64,000 bases of DNA from CAVVAY01 sp963746465. GTDB lineage: Bacteria > Actinomycetota > Actinomycetes > JACCUZ01. Position 1 is the stretch's first letter, and each line of letters starts with the position of its first letter. Below are positions 36,080-47,329 of this stretch, piece by piece. The notes beneath the pieces were generated by a model. The model was given only the letters and a program-made list of their open reading frames with translations. It was not told where the DNA came from and did not search any database. A program made the translations under genes and the position numbers. The DNA lies in the NCBI GenBank assembly GCA_963746465.1, contig CAVVAY010000005.1, positions 930,001-994,000 of the forward strand, in the 5' to 3' direction.

Positions 36080-38433
36080 GTGACCGACGCCCCCACCTCG
36101 AGCCCGGTCGACCTCGAGGAGGGTCAGCCGGGCGAGCTCGCCACCGTCGGTCGGAGCCCCCACCGGCAAGCGGGTGCGAGCGCGGCTGGCCAGGCTCGGT
36201 GCCCAGCGGCCCAGCAGCAACCCGGTGCTGGAGCCGCTGTTCCGGGTGGTCCGGCAGACCCACCCGAAGGCCGACCTGCGGATGCTCGAGCAGGCCTACG
36301 AGGTGGCCGAGGGCCACCACCGCGGGCAGGTCCGCAAGAGCGGCGACCCGTTCATCACCCATCCGCTGGCCGTGACCACGATCCTCGCCGAGCTCGGCAT
36401 GACACCGCCGACGCTGTGCGCGGCGCTGCTGCACGACACGGTCGAGGACACGCCGTACACCCTGGAAGCGCTCCGCAAGGACTTCGGCGACGAGGTCGCG
36501 CACCTCGTCGACGGCGTCACCAAGCTCGACCGGGTGACCTACGGCGAGTCGGCGCAGGCCGAGACGGTGCGCAAGATGGTCGTGGCGATGGCCCGCGACA
36601 TCCGGGTGCTCGTCATCAAGCTCGCCGACCGGCTGCACAACATGCGCACGATCAAGTACGTGAAGCCGACCTCGGCCGAGCGGTCGGCGCGCGAGACGCT
36701 GGAGATCTACGCCCCGCTGGCCCACCGGCTGGGCATGAACACCCTGAAGTGGGAGCTCGAGGACCTCGCGTTCGCGACGCTGTACCCCAAGGTCTACGAC
36801 GAGATCGTCCGGCTGGTCAGCGACCGCGCGCCCAGCCGCGACGACTACCTCACCGGGGTCATCGAGCACGTCAGCGGCGACCTCAAGGGCGCCAAGATCC
36901 GGTCGGAGGTGACCGGCCGGCCCAAGCACTACTACTCGATCTACCAGAAGATGATCGTGCGCGGCCGCGACTTCGCCGACATCTACGACCTCGTCGGCAT
37001 CCGCATCCTGGTCGACTCGGTGCGCGACTGCTACGCGGTGCTCGGTGCCATCCATGCGCGGTGGAACCCGGTCCCCGGCCGGTTCAAGGACTACATCGCG
37101 ATGCCCAAGTTCAACATGTACCAGTCGCTGCACACGACGGTGATCGGGCCGGAGGGCAAGCCGGTCGAGCTGCAGATCCGCACCTTCGCGATGCACCGGC
37201 GGGCCGAGTACGGCGTCGCGGCGCACTGGAAGTACAAGGAGGACCCGGCCGACTCCGCGCCGGTCGACGGCGCCCGCGGCGGCAAGAGCGAGACCTCGCC
37301 CGGGCGCCACCAACGACATGGCCTGGCTGCGCCAGCTGCTCGACTGGCAGAAGGAGACCGAGGACCCGGGGGAGTTCCTCGAGAGCCTGCGGTTCGACCT
37401 CAAGGCCGCCGAGGTCTACGTCTTCACCCCCAAGGGCGACGTGATCGCGCTGCCGGCCGGCGCGACGCCGGTCGACTTCGCCTATGCCGTGCACACCGAG
37501 GTCGGGCACCGCTGCATCGGCGCCCGGGTCAACGGCCGGCTGGTGCCGCTGGAGAGCACCCTGGACAACGGCGACCTGGTCGAGGTGTTCACCTCCAAGG
37601 CGCAGGGCGCCGGGCCGAGCCGCGACTGGCTGACCTTCGTCCAGAGCCCGCGGGCCCGCAACAAGATCCGGGCCTGGTTCTCCAAGGAGCGGCGCGAGGA
37701 GGCCATCGAGCAGGGCAAGGACGCGATCGCCAAGGCGATGCGCAAGCAGAACCTGCCGATCCAGCGCCTGCTCACCACCGAGACGCTCACGACGCTGGCC
37801 CACGAGCTGCGCTACCCCGACATCTCCGCGCTGTACGCCGCCATCGGCGACAGCCACGTGTCGGCGCAGTCGGTCGTGTCCCGCCTGGTCGAGTCGCTCG
37901 GCGGCGAGGAGGGCGCGAGCGAGGACCTCGCCGAGGCCACCACACCCGGCTCGACGACCCGCCGGCGCAGCAGCACCGACCCCGGCGTCGTGGTCAAGGG
38001 CGCGTCGGACATCTGGGTCAAGCTCGCCCGCTGCTGCACACCGGTCCCGGGCGACGGGATCGTCGGGTTCGTCACCCGCGGCAGCGGCGTCTCGGTGCAC
38101 CGGGCCGACTGCATCAACGCGGTGGCCCTCGCCGCGCAGCCGGACCGGATGGTCGAGGTCGAGTGGGCGCCCTCGGCGTCCTCGGTGTTCCTGGTCGCGA
38201 TCCAGGTCGAGGCGCTGGACCGCTCGCGGCTGCTCTCCGACGTCACCCGGGTGCTGTCCGACCAGCACGTCAACATCCTGTCGGCCTCGGTCACGACGAC
38301 CCGCGACCGGGTCGCCATGTCGCGGTTCACCTTCGAGATGGGCGACCCCACGCACCTGGGCCACGTGCTGCGCGCCGTCCGCGGCGTCGACGGGGTGTTC
38401 GACGTCTACCGGGTCACCAGCGGCAAGGCCTGA
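36080..38433 (+). CDS. rel: bifunctional (p)ppGpp synthetase/hydrolase Rel (two frameshifts)
   Basis: Makes and degrades the stringent-response alarmone. Domains in order: an HD hydrolase domain (PFITHPLAVTTILAELG, LLHDTVEDTPYT), a synthetase domain (RPKHYYSIYQKM, GRFKDYIAMPKFNMYQSLHTTV), TGS (VYVFTPKGDVIALPAGATPVDFAYAVHT), a zinc-finger/helical region (KLARCCTPVPGDGIVGFVTRGSGVSVHRADC) and a C-terminal ACT domain. One extra base in the C-run 36157-36161 and another near 37299-37308 shift the frame; corrected length 783 residues. GTG start at 36080. Confidence 0.93.
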
Positions 38434-38537
38434 GACAGCCACGAGCAGCAGCAACGGTGATCTGCACGTCCGTGACTCGCTAGTCTGGCTGTCGATTCGT
38501 CCGTCAACCGGGCGTCGCACTGCTGAGGAGCCCCGTC

Positions 38538-40037
38538 ATGAGGAAGATCGAGCACTGGATCAGTGGCTCCGAGACCAGCGGGGCCTCGACCCGGACCGCT
38601 CCGGTCTGGAACCCCGCGACCGGCGCCCAGCAGGCCGAGGTGGTGCTCGCCGAGGCGGCCGACGTCGACGCCGCGGTCAGCGCCGCGGGCAAGGCGTTCG
38701 AGGAGTGGCGCGACGTCTCGGTGGTCAAGCGGGCCCGGGTGATGTTCGCGTTCCGCGAGCTGGTGCAGCGGCACAGCGACGAGCTGGCCAAGCTGGTGGC
38801 CGACGAGCACGGCAAGGTCGTCTCGGACGCCGCCGGCGAGGTCACCCGCGGTCTGGAGGTCGTGGAGTTCGCCTGCGGCATCCCGCACCTGCTCAAGGGC
38901 GAGTTCTCCGAGCAGGTCTCGACCGACGTCGACTCGTGGTCGTTCCGCCAGCCGCTGGGCGTGGTGGCCGGCATCACGCCGTTCAACTTCCCGGTGATGG
39001 TCCCGATGTGGATGCACCCGGTCGCCATCGCCACCGGGAACTGCTTCGTGCTCAAGCCGAGCGAGCGCGACCCGTCGGTGTCCAACTTCATCGGCCAGCT
39101 CTACGCCGACGCGGGGCTGCCCGACGGGGTCTACAACGTGGTGCACGGCGACAAGGTGGCCGTCGACGCGATCCTCGACCACCCCGACATCGCCGCGGTC
39201 TCGTTCGTCGGCTCCACGCCGATCGCGAAGTACATCTACGAGCGCGGTACGGCGACCGGCAAGCGGGTGCAGGCGCTCGGTGGCGCCAAGAACCACGCCG
39301 TCGTCCTGCCCGACGCCGACCTCGACTTCGCCGCCGAGCACCTGGTGGCGGCGGGCTACGGCTCGGCCGGCCAGCGCTGCATGGCGATCTCGGCAGTGGT
39401 CGCCGTCGGTGACGCCGGTGACCGGCTGGTCGAGAAGGTCAAGGCGCTGACCGAGAAGATCACGGTCGGTCCGGGCCGCGAGGAGACCTCGGAGATGGGT
39501 CCGGTGGTGACTCGGGACGCCCTGGACCGGGTCCGCGGCTACATCGACGGCGGCGTGCAGGCCGGCGCCACCCTGGTCGTCGACGGCCGCGAGGTCGCCG
39601 TCGACGGTCACCCGGAGGGCTTCTACGTCGGCCCGAGCCTGTTCGACCGGGTGACACCGGAGATGGAGATCTACACCGACGAGATCTTCGGCCCGGTGCT
39701 GACCGTGCTGCGCGTCGACACCTTCGACGAGGCGGTCGAGCTGGTCAACGCCAACCGGTACGGCAACGGCACCGCCATCTTCACCTCCAGCGGGGAGGCG
39801 GCCCGTCGGTTCCAGCGGCAGGTGACCGTCGGCATGATCGGCGTCAACGTACCTATCCCGGTGCCGATGGCCTTCCACTCCTTCGGCGGCTGGAAGGACT
39901 CGTTGTTCGGTGACCGGCACGTGCACGGCACCGAGGGAGTGAGCTTCTACACCCAGGCCAAGGTGGTCACGAGCCGGTGGCCGCACGTCAGCGACGCCAC
40001 CACCGGCGCGGCCCTGAGCTTCCCCACCTCGCAGTAG
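38538..40037 (+). CDS. mmsA: CoA-acylating methylmalonate-semialdehyde dehydrogenase
   Basis: Oxidises methylmalonate or malonate semialdehyde to propionyl- or acetyl-CoA in valine and inositol breakdown. The 499-residue ALDH-fold protein has the NAD-binding GSTPIAKYIYERG near residue 227, the glutamate-replacing ALGGAKNHAVVLPDAD near residue 250 and the catalytic cysteine in SAGQRCMAISAVV near residue 281. MIGVNVPIPVPMAFHSFGGWKDSLFGD near residue 435 is typical of MmsA. ATG at 38538 with GAGGAG upstream. It stands alone between rel and the DUF349 gene, without other iol or mms genes. Confidence 0.93.
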   Translation: MRKIEHWISGSETSGASTRTAPVWNPATGAQQAEVVLAEAADVDAAVSAAGKAFEEWRDVSVVKRARVMFAFRELVQRHSDELAKLVADEHGKVVSDAAGEVTRGLEVVEFACGIPHLLKGEFSEQVSTDVDSWSFRQPLGVVAGITPFNFPVMVPMWMHPVAIATGNCFVLKPSERDPSVSNFIGQLYADAGLPDGVYNVVHGDKVAVDAILDHPDIAAVSFVGSTPIAKYIYERGTATGKRVQALGGAKNHAVVLPDADLDFAAEHLVAAGYGSAGQRCMAISAVVAVGDAGDRLVEKVKALTEKITVGPGREETSEMGPVVTRDALDRVRGYIDGGVQAGATLVVDGREVAVDGHPEGFYVGPSLFDRVTPEMEIYTDEIFGPVLTVLRVDTFDEAVELVNANRYGNGTAIFTSSGEAARRFQRQVTVGMIGVNVPIPVPMAFHSFGGWKDSLFGDRHVHGTEGVSFYTQAKVVTSRWPHVSDATTGAALSFPTSQ

Positions 40038-40046
40038 CGCCCGGCC

Positions 40047-41564
40047 TCAGGAGAACTCGGTGAGCGTCTTCTCGGCCTCGACCAGCCAGCTCTGCCGGGC
40101 CTCGATGGCGCTCTGGGCGTCGGCAGCCTTCTTGTCCTGACCTGCGGCGCGGGCCTTCTCGGCCTCGGCCTCGAGGTTGGCGATGCTGGTGCGCAGCTGG
40201 TTCACCGTCGCCTCGGCGCGGGCCCGGGCCTCCGGGTTGGACCGGGTCCACTCGGCCTCCTCGGCCCCGCGAACCGCGTCGTCGACCTTCTTCAGCCGAG
40301 CCTCGATCGCGTCGCGGTCGGCCCGCGGCACGTGCCCGACGGCCTCCCAGCGCTCGTGCACCGAGCGCAGCGTCGACCGCGCGGCCTTGTGGTCGGTGAG
40401 CGGGAGCAGCGCCTCGGCCTCGACGACGAGCGCGCGCTTCTTCTCCAGGTTCTCCGACAGCCCGGCGTCCCGGGCCGCGAACACCTCGGACCGCGCTGCG
40501 AAGAACACGTCCTGCGCCGCGCGGAAGCGCGTCCACAGCGCGTCCTCGACGTCGCGGCGGGCCCGCCCGGCCGCTTTCCACTCCGCCATCAGGTCGCGGT
40601 AGGCCTTGGCGGTGTCGCCCCACTCCTTGGACGTGGAGAGCTCCTCCGCCTTCTTGATCAGCTTCTCCTTGCGCGCGGTCGCCTCGCCCCGCTGCTCGTC
40701 TAGCTCGGCGAAGTGTGCCCGGCGGCGCTTGTCGAAGCCGGTCCGGGCATGGCTGAACCGCTTCCACAGCGCGTCGTCGACCTTGCGCTCCAACCGGGGA
40801 GCCGACTTCCACGCCTCGAGCAGCTCGCGCAGCCGGTCGCCGGCGCGCTTCCACTCCGTCGAGTCGGCCAGACCCTCGGCCTCCGCGACGATCGGCTCCT
40901 TGGCCACTGCCGCCTGCTGGCGGGACTTGGCCCGGGCCGCTTCGGACCGCTTGCGGCGCTCCTCTACCTGGATGGCGACGGCGTCCAGCCGGCCGAGCAG
41001 CGACGCGAGGTCGCCGACCGCGTGCGCGTCGGTGATCGACTCCCGGAGGTGGGTCAGCGTGGTAGCGGCGTCCTTGGCCGACACGCCGCCGGAGCGGACC
41101 CGCTGCTCCAGCAGGGCGACCTGGCCGGCGAGCTCGTCGTACTTGCGGGCGAAGTAGGCCAGGGCCTCCGGCGGCTCGGCGCCGGGGTAGGAGCCCACGG
41201 CCCGCTCGCCGTCGGCGGTGCGCACGAACACGGTGCCGTCCTCACCGACCCGGCCCCAGGTCGCGGCGTCCGATGCCGGCTCGGCCTCGACCGGCACCGG
41301 CTCGGCGGCCGCGGCCGGAGCCGCGCCCGGCGGTGCAGCGCTCGGGGCGCGGGGCGGGATGAGCTCGGCGGGCGTGGGGACCGGGGCCGCCCGCGGGGCG
41401 TCGGCAGCCTCTGGGTCCGGCGCGGGCTCGGGCGTCGGCGTCGGCTCGGGGGTGGGCTCGGGCTGCGGCGTCGGAGTCGGCTCCGGGGTGGGTTCGGGTG
41501 TCGGCGTCGGCACCGGGTCCGGGGTGGGCTCGACCTGCGGCGTCGGTTCCGGGTGATCGCTCAC
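40047..41564 (-). CDS. DUF349 repeat protein with Pro-Thr-Glu N-terminus
   Basis: A 505-residue protein. Residues 1-55 are an almost pure PTPEP-type repeat, then an Ala/Pro linker to about 110. The rest consists of DUF349 helical repeats, e.g. LRELLEAWKSAPRLERKVDDALWKRFSHAR and YRDLMAEWKAAGRARRDVEDALWTRFRAAQDVFFAAR, each about 70 residues with conserved W and F. It ends in a long coiled helix (VNQLRTSIANLEAEAEKARAAGQDKKAADAQ). Function unknown; E. coli and cyanobacterial DUF349 proteins have been linked to division or stress. The GTG at 41564 starts two bases behind the PPIase stop, so they form one operon. Confidence 0.85.
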   Translation of the reverse strand: MSDHPEPTPQVEPTPDPVPTPTPEPTPEPTPTPQPEPTPEPTPTPEPAPDPEAADAPRAAPVPTPAELIPPRAPSAAPPGAAPAAAAEPVPVEAEPASDAATWGRVGEDGTVFVRTADGERAVGSYPGAEPPEALAYFARKYDELAGQVALLEQRVRSGGVSAKDAATTLTHLRESITDAHAVGDLASLLGRLDAVAIQVEERRKRSEAARAKSRQQAAVAKEPIVAEAEGLADSTEWKRAGDRLRELLEAWKSAPRLERKVDDALWKRFSHARTGFDKRRRAHFAELDEQRGEATARKEKLIKKAEELSTSKEWGDTAKAYRDLMAEWKAAGRARRDVEDALWTRFRAAQDVFFAARSEVFAARDAGLSENLEKKRALVVEAEALLPLTDHKAARSTLRSVHERWEAVGHVPRADRDAIEARLKKVDDAVRGAEEAEWTRSNPEARARAEATVNQLRTSIANLEAEAEKARAAGQDKKAADAQSAIEARQSWLVEAEKTLTEFS

Positions 41565-41565
41565 G

Positions 41566-42427
<862 letters not shown>

Positions 42428-42585
42428 CCGTGCCTCCTGCTTCGTCCCTGCTGGTCGCGCGCCGCCAGCAGGCCGCGCGCACGGTCGGCCAGTCTAGGGT
42501 TTACGGGTTCGCGGGGCCTGCGGCGCCGCCGGTAGGCTCGCGACCGGCGTCTCGCCGACTGTCCCGACCACCGCGAAAGGCGCTC

Positions 42586-43284
42586 GTGCTGATCACCGGC
42601 TTCCCCGCCGCCGCCTTCGGCACGAACTGCTACGTGGCGGCCACGGCACCCGGGCAGGAGTGCGTCGTCGTCGACCCGGGCATCGAGGTGCTCGACCAGC
42701 TCGACTCGGTGCTGGACGAGCACCGGCTGCGGCCGGTGGCGGTCCTGCTGACCCACGGCCACCTCGACCACACCTACTCGGTGACCCCGGTGTGCGGCGC
42801 GCGGGACATCCCGGCGTACATCCACCCGGACGACGGGCCCATGCTCTCCGACCCGCTGGGCTGGCTCTCGGCCGAGACGAGGGCCATGTTCCAGGGTCGC
42901 CTCGCGTGGAGCGAGCCGTCCGACGTGAAGCCGCTCGGGGACGGTGACGTCTTGCGCATCGCCGGCCTGGAGCTGACCGTGGACCACGCCCCGGGGCACA
43001 CCGCCGGGTCGGTCGCCTTCCGGCTGCCCGAGGACCCGGCGGGCGACCTGCCCGAGGTGATGCTGTCGGGCGACCTGCTGTTCGCCGGCTCCATCGGCCG
43101 CACCGACCTGCCGGGGGGCGACCACGCCGCCATGCTGCGCAGCCTGGCCGCGAAGGTCCTCACGCTGCCCGACGAGGTGCTGGTGCTTCCAGGGCACGGG
43201 CCGCAGACCACGATCGGCCGCGAGCGCGTCACCAACCCGTTCCTGCAGCACCTGCCGGTGCCACCGCCGACGAGGGGGATGTAG
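42586..43284 (+). CDS. metallo-beta-lactamase-fold hydrolase (glyoxalase II-like)
   Basis: A 232-residue hydrolase carrying the metal-binding THGHLDHTYSVTPV near residue 65, HAPGHTAGSVAF near residue 138, LSGDLLFAGSIGRTDLPGGD near residue 165 and the final histidine in LPGHGPQTTIGRE near residue 209. This layout is that of the hydroxyacylglutathione-hydrolase-like subfamily found next to hisS in actinobacteria. Since these bacteria usually lack glutathione, the natural substrate may be a mycothiol or other thioester. GTG at 42586 with GAAAGG upstream. hisS starts 4 bases after the stop. Confidence 0.88.
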   Translation: MLITGFPAAAFGTNCYVAATAPGQECVVVDPGIEVLDQLDSVLDEHRLRPVAVLLTHGHLDHTYSVTPVCGARDIPAYIHPDDGPMLSDPLGWLSAETRAMFQGRLAWSEPSDVKPLGDGDVLRIAGLELTVDHAPGHTAGSVAFRLPEDPAGDLPEVMLSGDLLFAGSIGRTDLPGGDHAAMLRSLAAKVLTLPDEVLVLPGHGPQTTIGRERVTNPFLQHLPVPPPTRGM

Positions 43285-43288
43285 CCCG

Positions 43289-44661
43289 ATGCCAGCACGC
43301 ATCGCCCCGCTGTCCGGCTTCCCGGAGTGGCTGCCCGGCCAGCGCATCGTCGAGCAGCACGTGCTGGACACCCTGCGCGAGGTCTTCGAGCTGCACGGCT
43401 TCGCGTCGATCGAGACCCGCGCGGTCGAGCCGCTGGAGCAGATGCTGCGCAAGGGCGAGATCGACAAGGAGGTCTACGTGCTGCGCCGGCTGCAGGCCGA
43501 CGACGCCGATGCCGAGGCCGACCGCGGCCGGCAGCTCGGACTGCACTTCGACCTGACCGTCCCGCTGGCGCGGTACGTCCTGGAGAACGCCGGGCACCTC
43601 GACTTCCCGTTCCGGCGCTACCAGATCCAGCGGGCCTGGCGAGGTGAGCGGCCCCAGGAGGGGCGGTTCCGCGAGTTCACCCAGGCCGACATCGACGTGA
43701 TCGGACGCGACACCCTCGGGTTCCACCACGAGGTGGAGGTGGCGCGGGTGATGGCCGAGGCGCTGACCCGGCTGCCGCTGCCGCCGGTCCGGATGCAGGT
43801 CAACAGCCGCAAGCTGATCGAGGGCTACTACCGCGGTGTCGGCGTCGACTCCGACCAGGCCGTCGCGGGCGTGATGCGCGTCGTGGACAAGCTCGACAAG
43901 GTCGGCGAGGCCGCAGTGCTGCGGATGCTGGCCGACGAGGTGTCGCTGTCGGAGGAGCAGGCCAAGGCCTGCGTGTCGCTGACCACGATCAGCTCTGCGG
44001 CCGACGGCCTGCGCGACCAGGTCCGTGGGCTCGGGGTGAGCCACCCGCTGCTCGACGAGGGGCTGGACGAGCTGCTGCGGGTCCTCGACGGCACCGCGTC
44101 GCTGCAGTCCGAGCGGCTCGCCGTGGTCGCCGACCTGAGCGTGGCGCGGGGACTCGACTACTACACCGGCACCGTGTTCGAGACCCGGATGGCGGGCTTC
44201 GAGCACCTCGGGTCGATCTGCTCCGGCGGCCGGTACGACGCCCTGGCCAGCGACGGCCGGACGACCTACCCGGGCGTCGGGATCTCGTTCGGAGTGACTC
44301 GCACGATCGCGCCGCTGCTGTCACGCGGTCTGCTGACCGCCAGCCGCAGCACGCCCACCTGCGTGCTGGTGGCGCTGCCCGGCGAGGAGGGCCGGTCCGC
44401 GGCCGCAGCGCGTGGCCGAAGCCCTGCGCGGCCGCGGCATCCCGACCGAGGTCTCGCCCACCGCCCAGAAGTACGGCAAGCAGATCCGGTTCGCCGAGCG
44501 GCGGGGCATCCCGTTCGTGTGGTTCCCGCAGGACGACGGGTCCCACCAGGTGCGCGACATCCGCACCGGGGAGCAGGTCGACGCTGATCCGAGCGGCGTG
44601 GGTGCCTCCGGCGGAGGACCTGCGCCCCGGCGTGACCCGCACCGCCGCCACCGAGAGCTGA
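43289..44661 (+). CDS. hisS: histidyl-tRNA synthetase (two frameshifts)
   Basis: Charges tRNA-His. Class II core motifs: LHFDLTVPLARYV near residue 85 (motif 2 region), RRYQIQRAWRGERPQ, SRKLIEGYY and the family signature ARGLDYYTGTVFE near residue 288. The C-terminal anticodon domain shows KYGKQIRFAERRGIPFVWF. One extra base near 44405 and one near 44595 shift the frame; corrected, the end reads AWVPPAEDLRPGVTRTAATES with TGA at 44659, for 456 residues. ATG at 43289. aspS follows 43 bases later. Confidence 0.92.
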
Positions 44662-44704
44662 CTTTCCGCGTGCCTCGCTGCACGCCGTACCGAGGAGCCC
44701 CGAG

Positions 44705-46518
44705 TTGATCCGCACCCACCAGGCCGGCACCTTGCGTGTCGCCCACTCCGGCCAGAGCGTCACCCTCACCGGCTGGGTCGCCCGCCGGCGCGACCACGGC
44801 GGTGTGGCGTTCATCGACCTGCGCGACGCGTCCGGCTTCGTGCAGGTCGTCGTCCGCGACGAGGCGGTCGCCGCCGGCCTGCGCAACGAGTTCTGCCTGC
44901 GGGTCGTCGGCGAGGTCAGCACCCGGCCGGCGGGCAACGCGAACCCGAACCTCCCGACCGGCGAGATCGAGGTCGTCGCCTCCGAGGTGGAGGTGCTGAA
45001 CGAGGCGGCGCCGCTGCCGTTCCAGATCGACGAGCACGTCGAGGTCGGCGAGGAGGTGCGGCTCAAGTACCGCTACCTCGACCTGCGCCGGGCCGGCCCC
45101 GCCGCGGCGCTCCGGCTGCGCAGCGAGGTCAGCCGGACCGCGCGCGAGGTGCTGCACGGCCGGGACTTCGTCGAGATCGAGACGCCGACGCTGACCCGGT
45201 CGACCCCGGAGGGTGCCCGCGACTTCCTGGTGCCGGCCCGGCTGGCGCCGGGCAGCTGGTACGCCCTGCCGCAGTCGCCGCAGCTGTTCAAGCAGCTGCT
45301 GATGGTCGCCGGGATGGAGCGGTACTTCCAGATCGCGCGCTGCTACCGCGACGAGGACTTCCGGGCCGACCGGCAGCCGGAGTTCACCCAGCTCGACATC
45401 GAGATGAGCTTCGTCGACCAGGACGACGTCATCGAGACCGCCGAGGCGGTCATCGGCGCGCTGTGGAAGCTGATCGGCCACGACATCGCGCTGCCGCTGG
45501 TCCGGATGACCTACGCCGACGCCATGCGCAAGTACGGCAGCGACAAGCCGGACCTGCGGTTCGGCCAGGAGCTGGTCGAGTGCACCGAGTTCTTCGCGCA
45601 GACCCCGTTCCGGGTGTTCCAGGCGCCGTACGTCGGTGCGGTCGTGATGCCCGGCGGGGCCTCGCAGTCGCGCAAGGAGCTGGACGCCTGGCAGGACTGG
45701 GCCAAGTCGCGCGGCGCTCGCGGCCTGGCGTACGTGCTGATCGGGGCGGACGGCGAGCTCGGCGGCCCGACGGCGAAGAACCTGTCCGAGGCCGAGCAGG
45801 CGCGGGCTGGCGGCTCACGTCGGCGCACGGCCGGGCGACGCCGTGTTCTTCGCCGCGGGGGAGCCCGCCGCCGTCGCAGGCGCTGCTCGGCGCGGCCCGG
45901 CTGGAGATCGGTCGCCGCGGCGGGTTGATCGACGAGAACGAGTGGTCGTTCCTCTGGGTCGTCGACGCGCCGCTGTTCGAGCCGTCGGCCAAGGCCCGGG
46001 CGTCCGGCGACGTCGCCGTCGGCGCGGGTGCCTGGACCGCGGTCCACCACGCGTTCACCTCGCCGAAGCCGGAGTGGATCGACCGGTTCGAGGAGGACCC
46101 CGGCAACGCGCTCGCGTACGCCTACGACATCGTCTGCAACGGCAACGAGATCGGCGGCGGCTCGATCCGTATCCACCGTCGCGACGTGCAGGAGCGCGTC
46201 TTCGCGCTGATGGGGCTGACCGAGGAGCAGGCGCAGGAGAAGTTCGGCTTCCTGCTCGACGCGTTCGCCTACGGGGCACCGCCGCACGGCGGCATCGCCT
46301 TCGGCTGGGACCGGATCTGCGCGCTGCTCTCACGGACCGAGTCGATCCGGGAGGTCATCGCCTTCCCGAAGAGCGGGGGAGGGTTCGACCCGCTGACCGG
46401 GGCGCCGGCGCCGATCACGCCGGAGCAGCGCAAGGAGGCCGGGGTGGGTGTCGCGCGAGGGCGGGGCGCGGGTCCCGCCGACAAGCCGGGCGAGCCACCG
46501 AGCCCGGGCCGCAGCTGA
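44705..46518 (+). CDS. aspS: aspartyl-tRNA synthetase (two frameshifts)
   Basis: Charges tRNA-Asp. The N-terminal OB anticodon fold (LTGWVARRRDHGGVAFIDLRDASGFVQVV) is followed by the class II core: FVEIETPTLTRSTPEGARDF, PQSPQLFKQLLMVAGMERYFQIARCYRDEDFRADRQPEFTQLD near residue 195, the bacterial insertion domain and motif 3 GGIAFGWDRICALL near residue 520. Extra bases near 45801-45805 and 45866-45874 displace the region between LSEAEQA and SQALLGAARLEIG. Corrected length 603 residues. A TTG start at 44705, preceded by GAGGAG, is unusual but gives the right N-terminus. Confidence 0.92.
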
Positions 46519-46525
46519 CCGGCGA

Positions 46526-47284
46526 TCAGCGGGGGAGCAGGCGGCCGCTGGTGAACCGGTGGTCGTTGGCGAACCCGAGCCGTCGGTAGAGCCGTCGGGC
46601 GGCGTCGTTGTCGCTGTACATCCCGAGGGTCACCCAACCGGTGCCCTCGGCCAGAAGGGCTCGGGTGAGCCAGGCCGTCACCGCCGCGCCCAGTCCGCGG
46701 CCGCGGTGCTCGCCGTGGGTCACCACCGACGCCAGGTGCGGGACACCCGGCCGGTGCTCGGTGTGCGCGGCGGCAGCCAGCAGCATTCCGTCAGCTGCGC
46801 GGACCCCGGCCCAGCGCAGCACACCGCGCTGGCCCGGCTCGGCGTCGTGCCGCGGGCTCCAGGTGTGCAGCAGGGCCAGCACCTCATCGGCACTGCTGTC
46901 GGCCAGCCAGCCCACGGCCTGCTCGCCCGGCTGGCTCGGCGGCGTGGCACGGGTGACGAACCACTCCCAGTCGTTGCGCGGGTCCAGCCGGTACGCCGGC
47001 AGGTGCCGGTCGGCGTCCCGCGGCAGGGTCACCGAGCCGAGCCTCACGTCGGGCTGCTGAGCCACCTCGTCCAGCAGGGCGGCCGCATCCTCGGCCGGCC
47101 CGAGCGCCACCAGGTGCGACCGCCCGGGGACCCGGCGCGAGGAGGTCAGCCAGCCGGCGGCATCCGCGAGTGCCCAGGCCGAGTGCACCCTGGCCGGGTC
47201 CACCTCCGCCAGGGCGTAGTCGTCGGCCAGCAGGGCCAGCAGCTCATCTGTCCCGGACAGCTTGCGCAGAGCGGGACGGGACAC
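46526..47284 (-). CDS. GNAT family N-acetyltransferase
   Basis: A 252-residue protein whose C-terminal half is a GNAT domain: PHLASVVTHGEHRGRGLGAAVTAWLTRALLAEG (acetyl-CoA pyrophosphate loop, residues 180-212) and the last strands with YSDNDAARRLYRRLGFANDHRF. The N-terminal half (LLALLADDYALAEVDPARVHSAWAL) is a degenerate repeat of the same fold, as in other two-domain family members. The acceptor is unknown. GTG at 47284. Divergent from rarA with 45 bases between the starts, and convergent with aspS. Confidence 0.8.
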   Translation of the reverse strand: MSRPALRKLSGTDELLALLADDYALAEVDPARVHSAWALADAAGWLTSSRRVPGRSHLVALGPAEDAAALLDEVAQQPDVRLGSVTLPRDADRHLPAYRLDPRNDWEWFVTRATPPSQPGEQAVGWLADSSADEVLALLHTWSPRHDAEPGQRGVLRWAGVRAADGMLLAAAAHTEHRPGVPHLASVVTHGEHRGRGLGAAVTAWLTRALLAEGTGWVTLGMYSDNDAARRLYRRLGFANDHRFTSGRLLPR

Positions 47285-47329
47285 CCGGCCATTGTCTGAC
47301 GGTCCGCGGCGGACGTTACGGTCGGGCTC